A stretch of DNA of 64,000 bases from positions 8,422,001-8,486,000 of the forward strand of contig NC_073359.2 in assembly GCF_027580225.2 (NCBI RefSeq). Direction: 5' to 3'. The position numbers and the translations under genes were made by a program. This DNA is from Misgurnus anguillicaudatus (Eukaryota > Chordata > Actinopteri > Cypriniformes > Cobitidae). Shown piece after piece: positions 11,933 to 23,802 of this stretch. The first letter of the stretch is position 1. Every line of letters begins with the position of its first letter. Below the pieces are notes generated by a model. That model did no database searches. It was not told where the DNA came from and worked only from the letters and a program-made list of their open reading frames with translations.

Positions 11933-14900
11933 ATGGACTTAAACTCTGCATTCGTATCACTGATCCTACTGATAAACATTCAAGGTAAGACAATCATTGT
12001 TTTAATAGTGTTTATTTGTTTTAAATTAATAAGAATTAATAAATTAAAGCCTGTTAATGTAAAGCCATATTAATTAAATTGAGTATTTATGTATTTGATC
12101 CTGTATGTAAAGAGCACCTGCTTTCTTTTGAGCATGCTTGGATCATTAACAAAATGTCTCATCTTGAAGGTGAAAAGATGTTGTGGTCTTATTGAAGTTC
12201 ATTTTTTTCTAGGTTTTCTAACATCAACAAACAAATTACCAGTTAAGGGTAAATATGAAAACATTTGTGGAGTGAGGGAGGACAATGTGATACTGAAGTG
12301 TTTTTACTCAAACATCAACATCAAAACGGGGTTCTGGTTCAGCCAGAAACAGAAAACAAACTGGAGAAACAAAGATGAACCTGAAGATTTGACTTTAGAT
12401 TCAGATTACTCAGGACGAGTGAAACAGTGGATCACTGAAGACTACTCAGAGCTCACAATATCAGATCTGAGAGAGAGAGACAGTGGAGAATATCAGCTCA
12501 TGATCATTATGAAGGATGGAGTTAAACATCTCAGTTCAGTCACAGTCAATCTAACAGTCACAGGTACATTTACATTCTCATCAGTCCAGTTCAGATTATC
12601 TTCATTTGTAAATGTTTTTCTGTGTTTTCTTTATTCAGTCCTGCAGGTGAGGAAACACCAGAACAAACTTATATGTGATTACTCCTGCCCTTTAACCTCA
12701 AAACCTAAGAATATCTACTGGAAAAAAGATGGACAATATATAGAAAAAAGTGAATCTATACAGTTTCCTTTGTCACCTGCTGCCTATTCCTGTTTTCTAC
12801 GTCCAGATTTCAAAATCTCTTCTGATCCTTTGTGTAAGTGTGACATTTACTTACATATGAACACACATTTCTATTACATTAGTGTTTTATAAACATGTAC
12901 ATATGTGACTCTTTCAGGTCTTTCTAACAGTGGCTGTTGGGGTGTGACTTACACCTCTAGAAGAGTTTGTGCTTTAGTGGGATCAACAGTAGATATTCAC
13001 TCTTCATACTCACATCCCACTGGAGATACAGTAGAGAAAACATACTGGCATTTACCAAACAATAAAAATTCTAAATATCAAGATCTGCGTGATGTTGATC
13101 AGTTTGCTGGTCGTGTGGAGTATATGAACAACACACTGAGAATAAAAAACGTTAAGATGAGCGACTCTGGTGAATATTTATTCAGGATCATCACTAACAC
13201 AAACTCTTATGCTGGTTTACCTGGAGTCATTCTCACTGTTACAGGTAATCTAAGTTTCAATGACATACAGAAAACCAAGGCTGAATCTATAATGTTGTCA
13301 TTTGATATAGAGATTCAAATAATTAACATGCGTTATGTATTACTGAGTATAACCAACTGCTTGTTAATTGGTTAAGAAAAAAACATTGTAGTATTGTTCA
13401 CATCAGTAATAATAGACTTGTGTTGATCAGATACACAGGTGATAAGCAGTCCAGTCACTGTGTCAGAGAGATGGAAAGTGATATTGAGTTGTTCAACCAA
13501 ATGCACTCTGGATAACAAATATACTTACATCTGGTATAAGAACGGGAGTCTGGTAACAGATAGAGTCAAGCTATATAACAAACTGTACCTGGACTCAGTT
13601 AGCAGTGAGGAGATACAAGAGTATTCATGTGCTGTAGGAGGTAATACATGATACATGCGTGTCTTTGTCATGACACTGTCTCTGAAAAAGGGAAAATCTG
13701 AGGTGTATCTTCCTTTTTTTAAATACACAGAAGTTCCAGAGACGAGCACGACAATCACCATAGTAGTACTGTCTGTGTTACTGATTCTTGCAGTCATAGT
13801 GATCCTGTGTTATAGGTAATGTTCAAATAATATTCATTATACTGTATATTTCACATTATGTTGATCAATGTTTTTTTATGGCAGTCAACCCTTAGATTTA
13901 CATGACTGTTTTATTCTGTGTTCCTGAATTGGTAAAGCATTTTATTAGCAGAGCAAAGGTCTTGTAACAGTTATACTCAGTTGTCTTCGTTTGCCCTCAT
14001 GTTTTATTGTTTGCACTTGTTGTTTGTAATCATTCTTGTCATTAGTTTCTTCACCTGGGTTCCGTTGTGTATTTAAACCCCTGCTTTAGTTCAGTCCTTG
14101 TCGGTTGTCAGTTGTCATGTTACCCTTTGTTTGCTGTGTACTCACCTTCATCATTAAGTTTCGTGTTATTTCGTGTTATAAGGTGAAATGTGACAGAACA
14201 ACCGACCAACAGTTTAAGCGGCATCCTTTGTTAGTGTTTTTTTTATTTTCCATCTGAGTGTTCGTGTATAGTGTTTCAGTGCACATGTCTCACCTAATGG
14301 ATTTCCCTGCTGTTCGTCTTCTGTGATTGAAACAAGGAGATCGCTCCCTCGAGGAACACCTAGAAGAATTTCTAATGTTGGTTCCTGACACCTCCTTCCC
14401 GGACTACTGCCTGTGCTCCTTTCTCCGTTGTGGCCTCAACACCGCTACACGTGCACAGTTGTCTAGGGAGGGTCCTCGAGGGAGCTTTGCTGCATTTATG
14501 GAGTGGGTGCTGGTATCCTGCGGATCATCATACACCATGTAGAACGTTGCCAGCCTAACTCCCGAGCCAGAGATCATCCAGCTGTCACCCTTCTATGCGG
14601 AGCCTACGCCCATCGCAGACAGGGAGCCCAAATCTGCCACGACCTTCGAGCCAGAGCTGCAATCTCCTAAACTGTCTGATCAAGTGCGTGAGCCGGTTAC
14701 ACTGTGTGTCACTGTGGGAGTCTTGGTGGACTTTGAGAGCTATGAGGAAAGCCCAGTCCACACTCTCGCCGCTGTTGACATCTGGACATTTTGATTGTTT
14801 TTATGACTTTTGTTGTGTGCTGTCCACGCTGGTCCCGTCCAGCCGTCCTTCGCCCTCGCTGGTCCCGCACAGCTGCCATTTGCCCTTGTTGGTCCCGTCC

Positions 14901-17900
14901 AGCTACCTTTTATTCTCGCTGGTCCTGCCCAGCTGTTCTTCATCCTCGCTGGTCCCGCCCAACTACCTTTCACCCTCGCTGGTCCCGCCCAGCTGCCCTT
15001 CATCCTCATTGGTCCCGCCCAGCTGTTCTTCATCATCGCTGGTCCCACCCAGCTTCCCTTCATCCTCATTGGTCCCGCCCAGCTGTTCTTCATCTCCATT
15101 GGTCCCACCCAGCCCCGCTTTCCCTCCTCGTCTCTCATCATCAGTCAAGTCCAAGACCCTGACTCCGCCTCTTGGTGGAGTTTGATAGATTACGAGGAAA
15201 GCCCCGTCCACACTCTCCCTTCTGAGGGTGAGCCGCTGTTGAAATCTGGACATTTTGATTGTTTTTATGACTTTTGTTGTGTGCTGTCCACGCTGGCCCT
15301 GTCCAGCCATCCTTTGCCCTTGGTGGCCCGCCCAGCTGCCCTTCGTCCTCGTTGGTCCCGCCCAGGTGCCCTTCATCCTCGCTTGTCCTGCCCAACTACC
15401 TTTCATCCTCACTGGTCCCGCCCATCTGCCCTTCATCCTCATTGGTTCCGCCCAGCTGTTCTTCATCCTCACTGGTCCCGCCCAGCTATTTTTCATCCTC
15501 ACTGGTCCCGCCCAGCTGTTCTTCATCTCCATGGGTCCCACCCAGCTCCCCTTTCCCTCCTCCTCTCTCTTCATCAGTCAAGTCCGAGACCCTGACTCCG
15601 CCTCAGTTCTCTGACCCATCAGCTACACCTCAGGTCAAGACTCCTTCACCTACACCGTGGCCCATCCCCCTATAAGCTCCACCAGGCTTCCTTATCCCTC
15701 TGGCTCCGCCTTGGTCAGTCATTGTCCCGTCCCATCCTCTGAACTACACTCCTCCGGCTACACCTTGTCACTCTGTTCTGCTGGCTCTGTTGGGCTTTTT
15801 CCTCCCTCCTCCTCTCTCATCATCAGTCAAGTGCAAGACCCTGACTCCGCCTCTTGGTGGAGTTTGATAGCTTACGAGGAAAGCCCCGTCCACACTCTCC
15901 TTGCTGAGGGTGAGCCGCTGTTGAAATCTGGCCATTTTGATTGTTTTTATGACTTCTGTTGTGTGTTGTCCATGCTGGCCCTGTCCAGCCATTCTTTGCC
16001 CTTGGTGGCCTGCCCAGCTGCCTTTCGTCCTCGTTGGTCCCGCCCAGGTCCCCTACATCCTCGCTTGTTCTGCCCAACTATCTTTCATCCTCACTGGTCC
16101 CGCCCATCTGCCCTTCATCCTCATTGGTTCCACCCAGCGGTTCTTCATCCTCGCTGGTCCCGCCCAGCTATTCTTCATCCTCACTGGTCCCGCCCAGCTG
16201 TTCTTCATCTCTATTGGTCCCACCCAGCTCCCATTTCCCTCCTCCTCTCTCATCATGAGTCAACTCCGAGACCCTGACTCCGACTCAGTTCTCTGACCCA
16301 TCAGCTACACCTCAGGGCAAGACTCCTTCACCTACACCGTGGCCCATCCCCTATAAGCTCCACCAGGCTTCCTTATCCCTCTGGCTCCGCCTTGGTCGGT
16401 CATTGTCCTGTCCCCTCCTCTGAACTACACTCCTCCGGCTACACCTTGCCACTCTGTTCTGCTGGCTCTGTTGGGCTTTTTCCTCCCTCCGACTCCGCCT
16501 TCGGACAGTCGGGCTCCACCGCGAGCTTCCGGATCTCCACCTCCGCCTCATTCGCAAGACCCGTCTGCTTCGCCCTGGACCTTCGGCACCTCGGCTTCCC
16601 CGGCTTTCTGTCTGCTTGCGTCCGCCCTGGTCCCCCACTACACAGCTGCCTTCACCGTCAATCTTCTTGCCTCCCCCCTCCCTCCCACTTTGGTGTTGGT
16701 TATGTTAAGGCGCAGGACGCGCCTAGTGAGAGGGGGGAGTACTGTAACAGTTATCATCAGTTGTCTTCATTGTCCTTATGTTTTATTGTTTGCACCTGTT
16801 GTTTGTAATCATTGTTGTCATTATTGTCTTCACCTGTGTTCCGTTGTGTATTTAAACCCCTGCTTTAGTTCAGTCCTTGTCGGTTTTCGTTAATGTTACC
16901 CTGTGTTTGCTGTGTACTCACCTTCATCATTAACCCTCTGGGGTCCAACCATTTTGGGACACTGTCAGAGGTTCTGACATGCTCTTACATTTGGTCTTTT
17001 TTCAGTTGCTTTAAAACATAATAATGGCAAGTGTCTCATACCACTGTGTTCAGCTCAAACTGGGCTAAAATATTATATGAGCTACATGTATGTACATGTA
17101 TGTATTTTTGAGAGAAAAAGGTTTATGCGTGGTTTTTAAAAAAGCAAAAATTTTAAGTCACTGATATAAGTCCACAAAACCCATACTAAACATGTTTTAA
17201 CAAGATTGTCCTAAACAGAATCTAGTAGTCTAGAGTTTTTCTTTAAAATGATGTGAAAATCATCCTGCCTACTCATTCACATAAACCAATATATTGATTT
17301 AGAAATTGTAAGACACTTTTTGTTTAGAGGGGCCGTATGCGAGAAGGATTGATTGACAGCTAGCAAACAAAGGCTCGCATAATGAGCTGCATAATGAGGC
17401 AGTAATGTGAGAGGGAACTACAGTAAAGAATGTGAGGACAAATGTATACATGTTTGTTTGAGGTTTATTAAGAAGTTAACAATATAATCAAAATAGAAAT
17501 GAAGATCAGTAGGACATTTTCAGTTTATTTGGAAATGAACCCTATTAAAAAACTTAACTTGTATAAGAAACTGATAAACAACAGAGCTGTAAACTTCATG
17601 TGGCTCATGTTACCATATAACTTTATGTCCAAAAAGTGTGAATATGTTTTTCCACTTCATAGTTTTGTACTGATGAGAAGGATGCAGACCTGTAAGAGAG
17701 TTATGAACAGCTGTTAGCATAAATTGTCCACAGAAATACCCTTACATATATAACTGATGGGTAAATGATAGCACTACATTCAGATAAACTATGTACATAA
17801 ACTAAATTAGTATCTCAGATAAACATCTGCAATGATTAGTTATATAAAAAGCTGTTTTCAGATGACTGTTTTCAGATGCCCATCCCCTTATCGTCTAGCT

Positions 17901-20583
17901 TCTGTTTTAAACGCGTTTCTGTAAGCGAGTATGAACTTTAAAAACACATCGCACGTGGCTTCCGTGTGCGCGTCTCCGTGTAAACAACGCGGAGCTCATA
18001 ATAAAACGGTGTCGCGTGTAAAGTGCAATGTATGGAATGCGTTGCATGTAAACAATATCATATTACAGCAGATCCCCCAGTGCAGCATTACTCAAAGTTG
18101 CCATGAAGTAGGCTTGCCGCGATAGTCGGTGAAACGGTGATAACTGGTGCTTCAGCCTCTCACCGGTTATATCACTTGCCCACCGCGACACCGTCTTTCA
18201 CCGTCGTTTTGATATTTTCGAGTAATTAAATCATTTAGTTTCGTTAGAGAGAGCAAACACTTACAACTGAATGTGTCTGTTGTCTGAATTCAGCGGGGCT
18301 GAATGCGCGTCACGTCACAGAGCAGCCGCAGGTGTCAGATTTCATTTATTTCTGTCAGAGTTTGCAAGGCGAGCTGACTGACCAGATGATGACAGAAGCC
18401 GCGTGCTTTGCTCGTTTTTGTTATAATATACATATATGATGTTTAATATAAGGGAGATGGTTTTGTTGTTGTGTTTTTCATCAAGAAAAATATTAAACCC
18501 ATCATTCAAGCAGCGCTTTTATGGAGAAGTAGCCGGTTGCTCTGCTTGGGACTGGCGGGTTCTGTGAGAATTACCTGCGCACATTGACTCAAGCACTTAA
18601 GTAAACCAGCTGTTGCACTCGCATTGCACGCAAATTCATAGGCGATTTAACGCAGCTTACGCAAGCGCTGCATTTAAACAGTTGCGTAATTCAAAAGTGA
18701 AAGTAAAATGTGCACGTCTGCATGCGCATTTATAAGCCCCTCCCACTTGGTGATACCGGGATCGCGTTTGTGATGCGCCGATTATCCGGTGGGAAAATTA
18801 CGTCACCGCGGCAACCCTACCATGAAGGATACGAAAGTGAATAACTGTGTCTAACACTGTACAGCATGTAACAATGAAATCCGCCATTACGTGATCACGC
18901 GCGTTCTCGTTTGTAAATAAGCATGTAAACATGGAATCATATTACAGAACACACTTAAAAGATACAGCAGTGCAGCATTACTCAAAGTTGCCATGAAGGA
19001 TATAAGTGAATAACTGTGTCTAACACTGTACAGCATGTAACAATGAAATCCGCCATTACGTGATCACGCGCGTTCTCGTTTGTAAATAAGCATGTAAACA
19101 TGGAATCATATTACAGAACACACTTAAAAGATACAGCAGTGCAGCATTACTCAAAGTTGCCATGAAGGATATAAGTGAATAACTGTGTCTAACACTGTAC
19201 AGCATGTAACAATGAAATCCGCCATTACGTGATCACGCGTACTCGTTTGTAAACAATGCGAAAGTTTTTCAATCCGAAGCGTGCAGTCTGTAGAGGTTGT
19301 TTATGTAGGCTGAACTGCACAAGCCATAACATATTACATGATAGCAAATATAAATGAAGACAAATGACTTACAGTTTCTTCAGGAATATATCCTTCTCCA
19401 TTGCGTCTTCCATCGTTCTTCTTCTAGGTAACGTTAAAGATAAACGCTTCTCTTCCTCAATGTCCAGACATAAATGAAGATATTCCTCACGTGTGAGTAT
19501 AAAGTTTATAATCCAAACATGCGGTAAAGTCTTTAAATCTGATAAAACTTTACGCTTTGTTTATTATTGTTGTAACTGCTCGTCTCTTCATTACCATGTC
19601 AACAGGCTGAGGGCGTGACCGCGTTAGAGATAATGAGCTCAGCCAGGATAAACGGTACTCTCTTTACTTCAATGCAGATTATATAAACAGGAAATATTTG
19701 TTGATTGATTTGATTATAATTAGCGTGTTTAAAAGTTGACATTTCAGGCTTTCTTTGGATATGTGTATCATGTATGTGTGACGAGTATTCACGGAGTTTC
19801 AACTGTTTTTTGTAACGTGATTTGAGAGACAGCTGGTGGAGACAGAAATGTCTGATTGCGCACCCTGTTTATTTTCTTTATTTGACAAAAACACAAAGAT
19901 CTCTTGTTATTGTGAATGTACACTAATTAAAGAGGACCCTTCAGAGTTTCAAATGATGTCAAACACGTAAGTGTTTGATTATTAATGATGGAGTATTTTA
20001 AGTTGATTCTGCTATGATAAGGAGAAAACACGTCAAAACGCGTCCCCGCGTTTTTGAACCCCTGGGGGTTAAAGTGTGACAGGTCTTGGGTTTAATTCCC
20101 ACATACTGATCAAATAAAATGTAGATTTATTGCTTTGGATAGAAACATCAGCCAGATGTGTAAATGTAAATGAAACTTACAATTAACTTTTCCTGATATA
20201 TATGAACCCTTTAAAACAGTTTCCTGAGGAGGAGGAGAAAGTCTATATCATCTCAAAAATGTGATTACGCAAAACCGTCCTCACAGGTGAGAACAATTAA
20301 CAACAAATATTGAGCATGATTTATGTGCTTGTTTGTTGTTCTCAGTCACTTTAATTCATTTTTAAATTTCTGAATGTAGCCTCAAACCGACTCATCTACA
20401 TTGGATAACTCCACACCCCTGTCGGCAGAAGCTGACGTTACCCACCAGACTCACTCAGAGGAGCAGGACCTTCATTATTCAAGTGTTAACTTCAAGCAGT
20501 CTAACAAAACCACTCCTACTATTATATATACATCAAATGAAAACGTTTGTTATGCCACTGTCAAAAGTCAAAATAACCCTTAA
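11933..20583 (+). CDS. CD22/Siglec-like Ig receptor with two ITIM-like motifs, copy B
   Basis: Exons: 11933-11984, 12213-12563, 12639-12833, 12918-13244, 13431-13640, 13731-13815, 20220-20286, 20380-20583; total 1491 nt, 496 aa, all phases compatible. The leader reads MDLNSAFVSLILLINIQ. D1 spans about 18-134, C2 135-199, D3 200-308, D4 309-378, and the membrane segment follows TSTTITIVVLS in exon 6. The basic RRRRK stop-transfer is in exon 7. The tail has LHYSSV (Y462) and VCYATV (Y487), both fitting the ITIM pattern, so recruitment of SH2 phosphatases is likely from family knowledge. D3 keeps YLFRI but has Ser in place of the B-strand Cys. Intron 6 is swollen to 6.4 kb by stacked transposons, but splice sites and frame survive. 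The ligand is unknown. Confidence 0.85.
13919..13962 (+). mobile_element. tRNA-type SINE, left part (split)
   Basis: Matches the SINE at 44071-44205 in copy D and was split by the LTR element; the rest resumes at 20087-20170. The A-box portion has lost a few bases relative to copy D. Confidence 0.65.
13963..14195 (+). repeat. Left LTR
   Basis: 233 bp, TG...CA ends. It matches the right LTR closely across GTTTTATTGTTTGCAC and TATTTAAACCCCTGCTTTAG, with an extra stretch of about 30 bp before its end. Confidence 0.85.
14327..14780 (+). pseudogene. gag relic of the LTR element
   Basis: The frame reads KQGDRSLEEHLEEFL, then LREGPRGSF-like SREGPRGSFAAFMEWVL, a pattern seen in gag-like proteins of fish LTR elements. 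A stop follows SSYTM at about 14540, but the same frame continues with a Pro/Glu-rich segment, ELQSPKLSDQVREPV and LVDFESYEESPVHTL, so the stop is a point mutation. Confidence 0.65.
14829..16260. repeat. 30-bp GC-rich minisatellite in three higher-order blocks
   Basis: Units of about 30 bp built around CTGGTCCCGCCCAGCTG and TTCATCCTC recur roughly ten times in each of three blocks (about 14829-15130, 15290-15560, 15965-16250). Between blocks a segment homologous to the end of the gag relic is duplicated. The period is ten codons, so several long but meaningless frames stay open on both strands. Confidence 0.9.
16743..16933 (+). repeat. Right LTR, first part
   Basis: Starts TGTAACAG directly after the polypurine run and matches the left LTR until CATCATTAA, where the TTAA element interrupts. 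The last nine bases are at 20073-20081. Confidence 0.85.
18109..18819. mobile_element. hAT-type non-autonomous element
   Basis: Termini TAGGCTTGCCGCG and CGCGGCAACCCTA are imperfect inverted repeats, and CCATGAAG is duplicated on both sides (18101-18108, 18820-18827). The 8-bp duplication is the hAT signature. It inserted into the tandem repeat of the host element. Confidence 0.88.
18821..19250. repeat. 170-bp tandem repeat
   Basis: CATGAAGGAT recurs at 18821, 18992 and 19161 (spacings 171 and 169), with shared text such as ATCCGCCATTACGTGATCAC. A partial earlier copy ends at the hAT insertion. Confidence 0.9.
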
Positions 20584-21312
20584 CTACTCTTGCAGTCCAC
20601 CACACTGTAACAAACATGTCTTCATGTCAAGGCCTGTGTGTTTGGATAGTTTCAGTAAACAGTGACTATTTAATGATTAAAGAGCTTGTTAGACCCTAGC
20701 AACAGTAAACCAAGAGGTCAAGTGAATGTTCAGTTTCAGAATATTTTCAAGATTGACTTGTTTAAAGCGACTTTGAACGGACAATTCCATTTTTATCAGT
20801 TACTGCTATGCATCATGTTTTTCCAATATTTTGTTAATGTAAATAATACATCTGTAATGTAATCATGTTCTGTCATTTTTTAAAATCTTTTTAAAATGTT
20901 GGGTTTTTGGGTCAAATATGGACAAACCCAAATTGTGGGTCATTCTAACCCAGAAGCTGAGTTGTTTAAACCCATAGTTGGGTAAAAAACACCCCTGCAT
21001 ATGAAAATGTAAAACCCAACAGTTGAGTTTGTTCATATTTGACCAACTATGGGTTGAAACAATGCAGCATTTTTTTTTTTTAGAGTTTACTTACACAAGT
21101 TTTGAAAAGTGTGATATTTTTTATTATAAACAAAAAGAAAGAGGAACTGAAAAAATGTGTGTAATTTCCCGTTAAAGAAGCTTGTGGCCTTCATGTATTC
21201 TTTTAATAGCATGTTGTTTTATTTTAACATGATTTTTTTTATTTGTACATTTTATAAAGATTATGTTTTTTTTCAGCGCAATGATCTATCTTTGTAAGTT
21301 AAAGTTAATAAA
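20584..21312 (+). other. 3' UTR of receptor copy B
   Basis: Matches the region after the copy D stop codon and ends with AATAAA at 21307-21312. At about 20897-21062 it holds a palindromic repeat with inverted GTTGGGTTT / AACCCA motifs, also present near 37640-37745. The 21313-21850 stretch beyond it shows no gene. Confidence 0.6.
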
Positions 21313-21849
21313 GTAAACAAACATTTGAAATCATAATGTGGCATGTATGTACTGAAACAACCTGATCTCACATGCAAACGTAATTTTATTATTTGGTGAT
21401 GTGACATGAACTTGTACAATGTAAATTGTACAAAAATGTAACATTATTAAAAATAAAGCATGAAATTCCCCTCATAACCCAACTCCAAAACACAATCGTC
21501 ACATGGGAGAAAACTGATTGTACAAAAATGTATGTCTGTACTCTTTTTCTGATAGTATATACATTTTAGTGCATAGTAAAAGATTATGCAAATACTAGGA
21601 CATACTAATACATACAGAAGCGTTTTTGCATAGACACACATTGCATTTTTTAATAATCACTCAACAAAATACTATTTCTTTAAAAATGTTATTTATCTTT
21701 TATTTCTTATGTAATATTACATCATTCAAGTTAAAATAACCCAAAGCCACTTCAATTTTTACAAAAGAGGCCCTTGGGGGTCAAAATAACCCCAATTGAA
21801 ACTGAACCTTAAATTTAAACAGTAAAATCTGGGCTTATGAGGGTAAATT

Positions 21850-22347
21850 ATCAGTTTATTCATGAGTGTCAATAAAGTTGTGTCTCTTGTTTAGATGAAC
21901 CAGTGGAAATCTTTTTTTTTATTGTTTTTTTTTTAGATTTTTAACATTTATGTATACATCTTACGACCAACAAGACAAAACATAAAAAGACCAACAAAGA
22001 TTAGAGAAATAATAAAATAGTTGCCTAATTCTAATAGTGACAATAAGTCAAAATAGAAAATATAATTATAAAATAATCATTGCTTTTATAATATATAATG
22101 AATAAAAACACAAAACATAAAAGAGAGAAAAAAAACATGAAAAGGGTAAATAACATTTACTGTATCAATTCCAATACGCTTACCCCAATCAAATTTTTAC
22201 AATATTTTGCAGTCTATGCATGTGTTCCACATTCTTTCTAAATGCCTCTAAACATCAAATTCCCAGTGGAAATCTTTACTCCTTTTTACATCTTTCTGAT
22301 TTTGTTTGTGGTTCAAATATTCATTATAGCAGCTATCTGGGTGTGGT
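21850..22347 (+). pseudogene. Receptor transmembrane-exon relic (copy A/C type)
   Basis: Intron and exon sequence matching copies A and C: a TTTAG acceptor, ...DEPVEI, then FYIFLILFVVQIFII and IWVW at a GTGAGT donor (22348). No Ig exons precede it. After the donor the sequence changes to intergenic sequence shared with 36361 onwards, so flanking exons were deleted. A retroelement splits the exon. Confidence 0.75.
21913..22262 (-). mobile_element. Short non-LTR retroelement insertion
   Basis: A 350-bp insertion with T-rich left end (A-rich tail on the - strand) flanked by the 13-bp duplication CCAGTGGAAATCT (21900-21912, 22263-22275). This is typical of target-primed insertion. The source family was not identified. 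Confidence 0.8.
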
Positions 22348-22418
22348 GAGTAAAATAATGGTGGTCAAAAGCACATGAAACGACCATGTTTTACATTACA
22401 ACTATAATCCCTTGATAG

Positions 22419-22701
22419 TGTAAGGCGTGGAGTATAGATGTTAATGCTTTCCAATAAGACGATGGATGAAGGTATTCTCAACTATTAACTTTTATTCAAG
22501 TTAGCACAGAGAGTCTCAACAAGAACACGGGGCACACGGGAAAAAGTCCTTCTCTCTCCCTCTCCTTTTCTCTTCCCCGCGCGCATTCCCCCACCAAAAT
22601 AAAAGTCCCTCATAATACATGAAAGAAATAGGTAAATGCCTTATAAAATAAAATAGACAAGAATGAAATACGACCATATAACAAACTTTGTCTGTCTCAC
22701 A
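22419..22701 (-). repeat. Gypsy 3' LTR
   Basis: 283 bp; nearly identical to 30297-30578. Confidence 0.93.
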
Positions 22702-22989
22702 TCAGTTACCCTGTGGGAAAAGAAACGTCCACGTTTCAACTTACAAGTGGGAGTTCAAATGTTAATTCAATTAACAATTCAGTGCAATAGAGGAAAGAAA
22801 AAAAAAACATTAGACTGTAAAGATGATCCCTCCCAATCCATTTGTAGGCACAAAACAAGTATCAAATGATAAAACAATAATTATTACGTTCAATAACAAT
22901 AAGGCATATTATTTTTTTTATATTCTTTTTTTTTTACAACAGTTAACAAACCAAAGGTTGAAACAGACACGTTATGACAGATTTTTTTT

Positions 22990-23775
22990 TCACTTCACAA
23001 CAAAGTCTTTGAACCTAGCAGGCGGCTTGACAGGCCTGCGACCTAACGGTCTAGAATTCATAACAACAGAATGACCCAGCTGCGGTGATACAATGTCTAT
23101 GTCATTAAGGGGCTCAACATTGAAGTGCCCCGTTTGCGGAGTTAAGTTTGACTGGGGCTGTTCTGAAGGCAAAGGCCTGTCTGAGGTCGGATAAGGTACT
23201 TCACCAGAAAGGACAATAGAAGGCAAGTTCTCTTTCTCAGCTGTTCCAGATAAATTAGTACTAGGGAGAACATCCTTTGCAAGTGGTGGTTCACTAGGAA
23301 ACAGTACATCTGACACTGGTTGCCTCAACTGAGATACAGAAGACAGATACGGCTTGAGACGGTTATAATGTACAACCAGCGGTGTCTTTTCAGGAGCGGC
23401 TTTTGACTGAATGGCATAAAGTACAGCATGACCCTCAGTAGGTTGAACAATTTGTGTCACAACATAAGGTCCTTTCCAGCGCGGGGCGAGTTTACATCGC
23501 GAATGAGCAGCATCACTCAACCACACTAAATCGCCTACACTGTATGAGCTGTATTTTACCTTTTTGTCATATTGGGCTTTCTGCTGAGCATGAGCATGTT
23601 CATGATTCTCTTGACGGGACCTGTAAGCAAACTGTAGCTTCCTACAGACAGACCTGGCATACTCTGCTGGGGTACCAGGGGATGCACTAGAGGGTTCTAC
23701 AGGACTAGAGAACAGTAAATGAACGGGCAACCTGAACAAGAAAGAAAGGTGTGTATCCAGTACTACTGTGAACAC
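22990..23775 (-). pseudogene. Gypsy integrase C-terminal part
   Basis: 261 codons. Contains AQQKAQYDKKVK, YSVGDLVWLSD, KLAPRWKGPYVV and VVHYNRLKPY, the usual C-terminal integrase pattern. It is separated from the catalytic core by the TTAA transposon at 23803-25265. About 290 bases of untranslated sequence lie between it and the 3' LTR. Confidence 0.87.
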
Positions 23776-23802
23776 TAGTATTGTAAGAAAACTATATTGA
23801 CC

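Larger units (their letters stand above)
16930..20072. mobile_element. TTAA-flanked (piggyBac-type) DNA transposon, non-autonomous
   Basis: Bounded by TTAA at both ends (16930-16933, 20069-20072), with inverted termini CCCTCTGGGGTCC on the left and GAACCCCTGGGGG on the right. It lies inside the right LTR. No transposase was recognised. It contains a 170-bp tandem repeat and a nested hAT-type element. Confidence 0.85.
13963..20081 (+). mobile_element. Non-autonomous LTR retrotransposon (interrupted)
   Basis: It begins TGTAACAG and ends TGTGACA, flanked by the 5-bp duplication GGTCT at 13958-13962 and 20082-20086. Copy D has the uninterrupted site (GCAAAGGTCTTTGG). The left LTR is 13963-14195. 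The right LTR is 16743-16933 plus 20073-20081, cut by a TTAA element. A purine run (16725-16740, AGTGAGAGGGGGGAGT) sits exactly before the right LTR as a polypurine tract. No polymerase is present; the body has only a gag relic and repeats. Confidence 0.85.

Noticed and set aside
14595..16296. Several long frames on both strands with SWAGP- or LVGPAQL-type repeats
   Set aside because: All derive from the 30-bp minisatellite, whose period keeps every frame open; no start context or homology supports a protein.
17499..17717. 72-codon frame in the TTAA element
   Set aside because: No transposase motif; AT-rich filler of a non-autonomous element.
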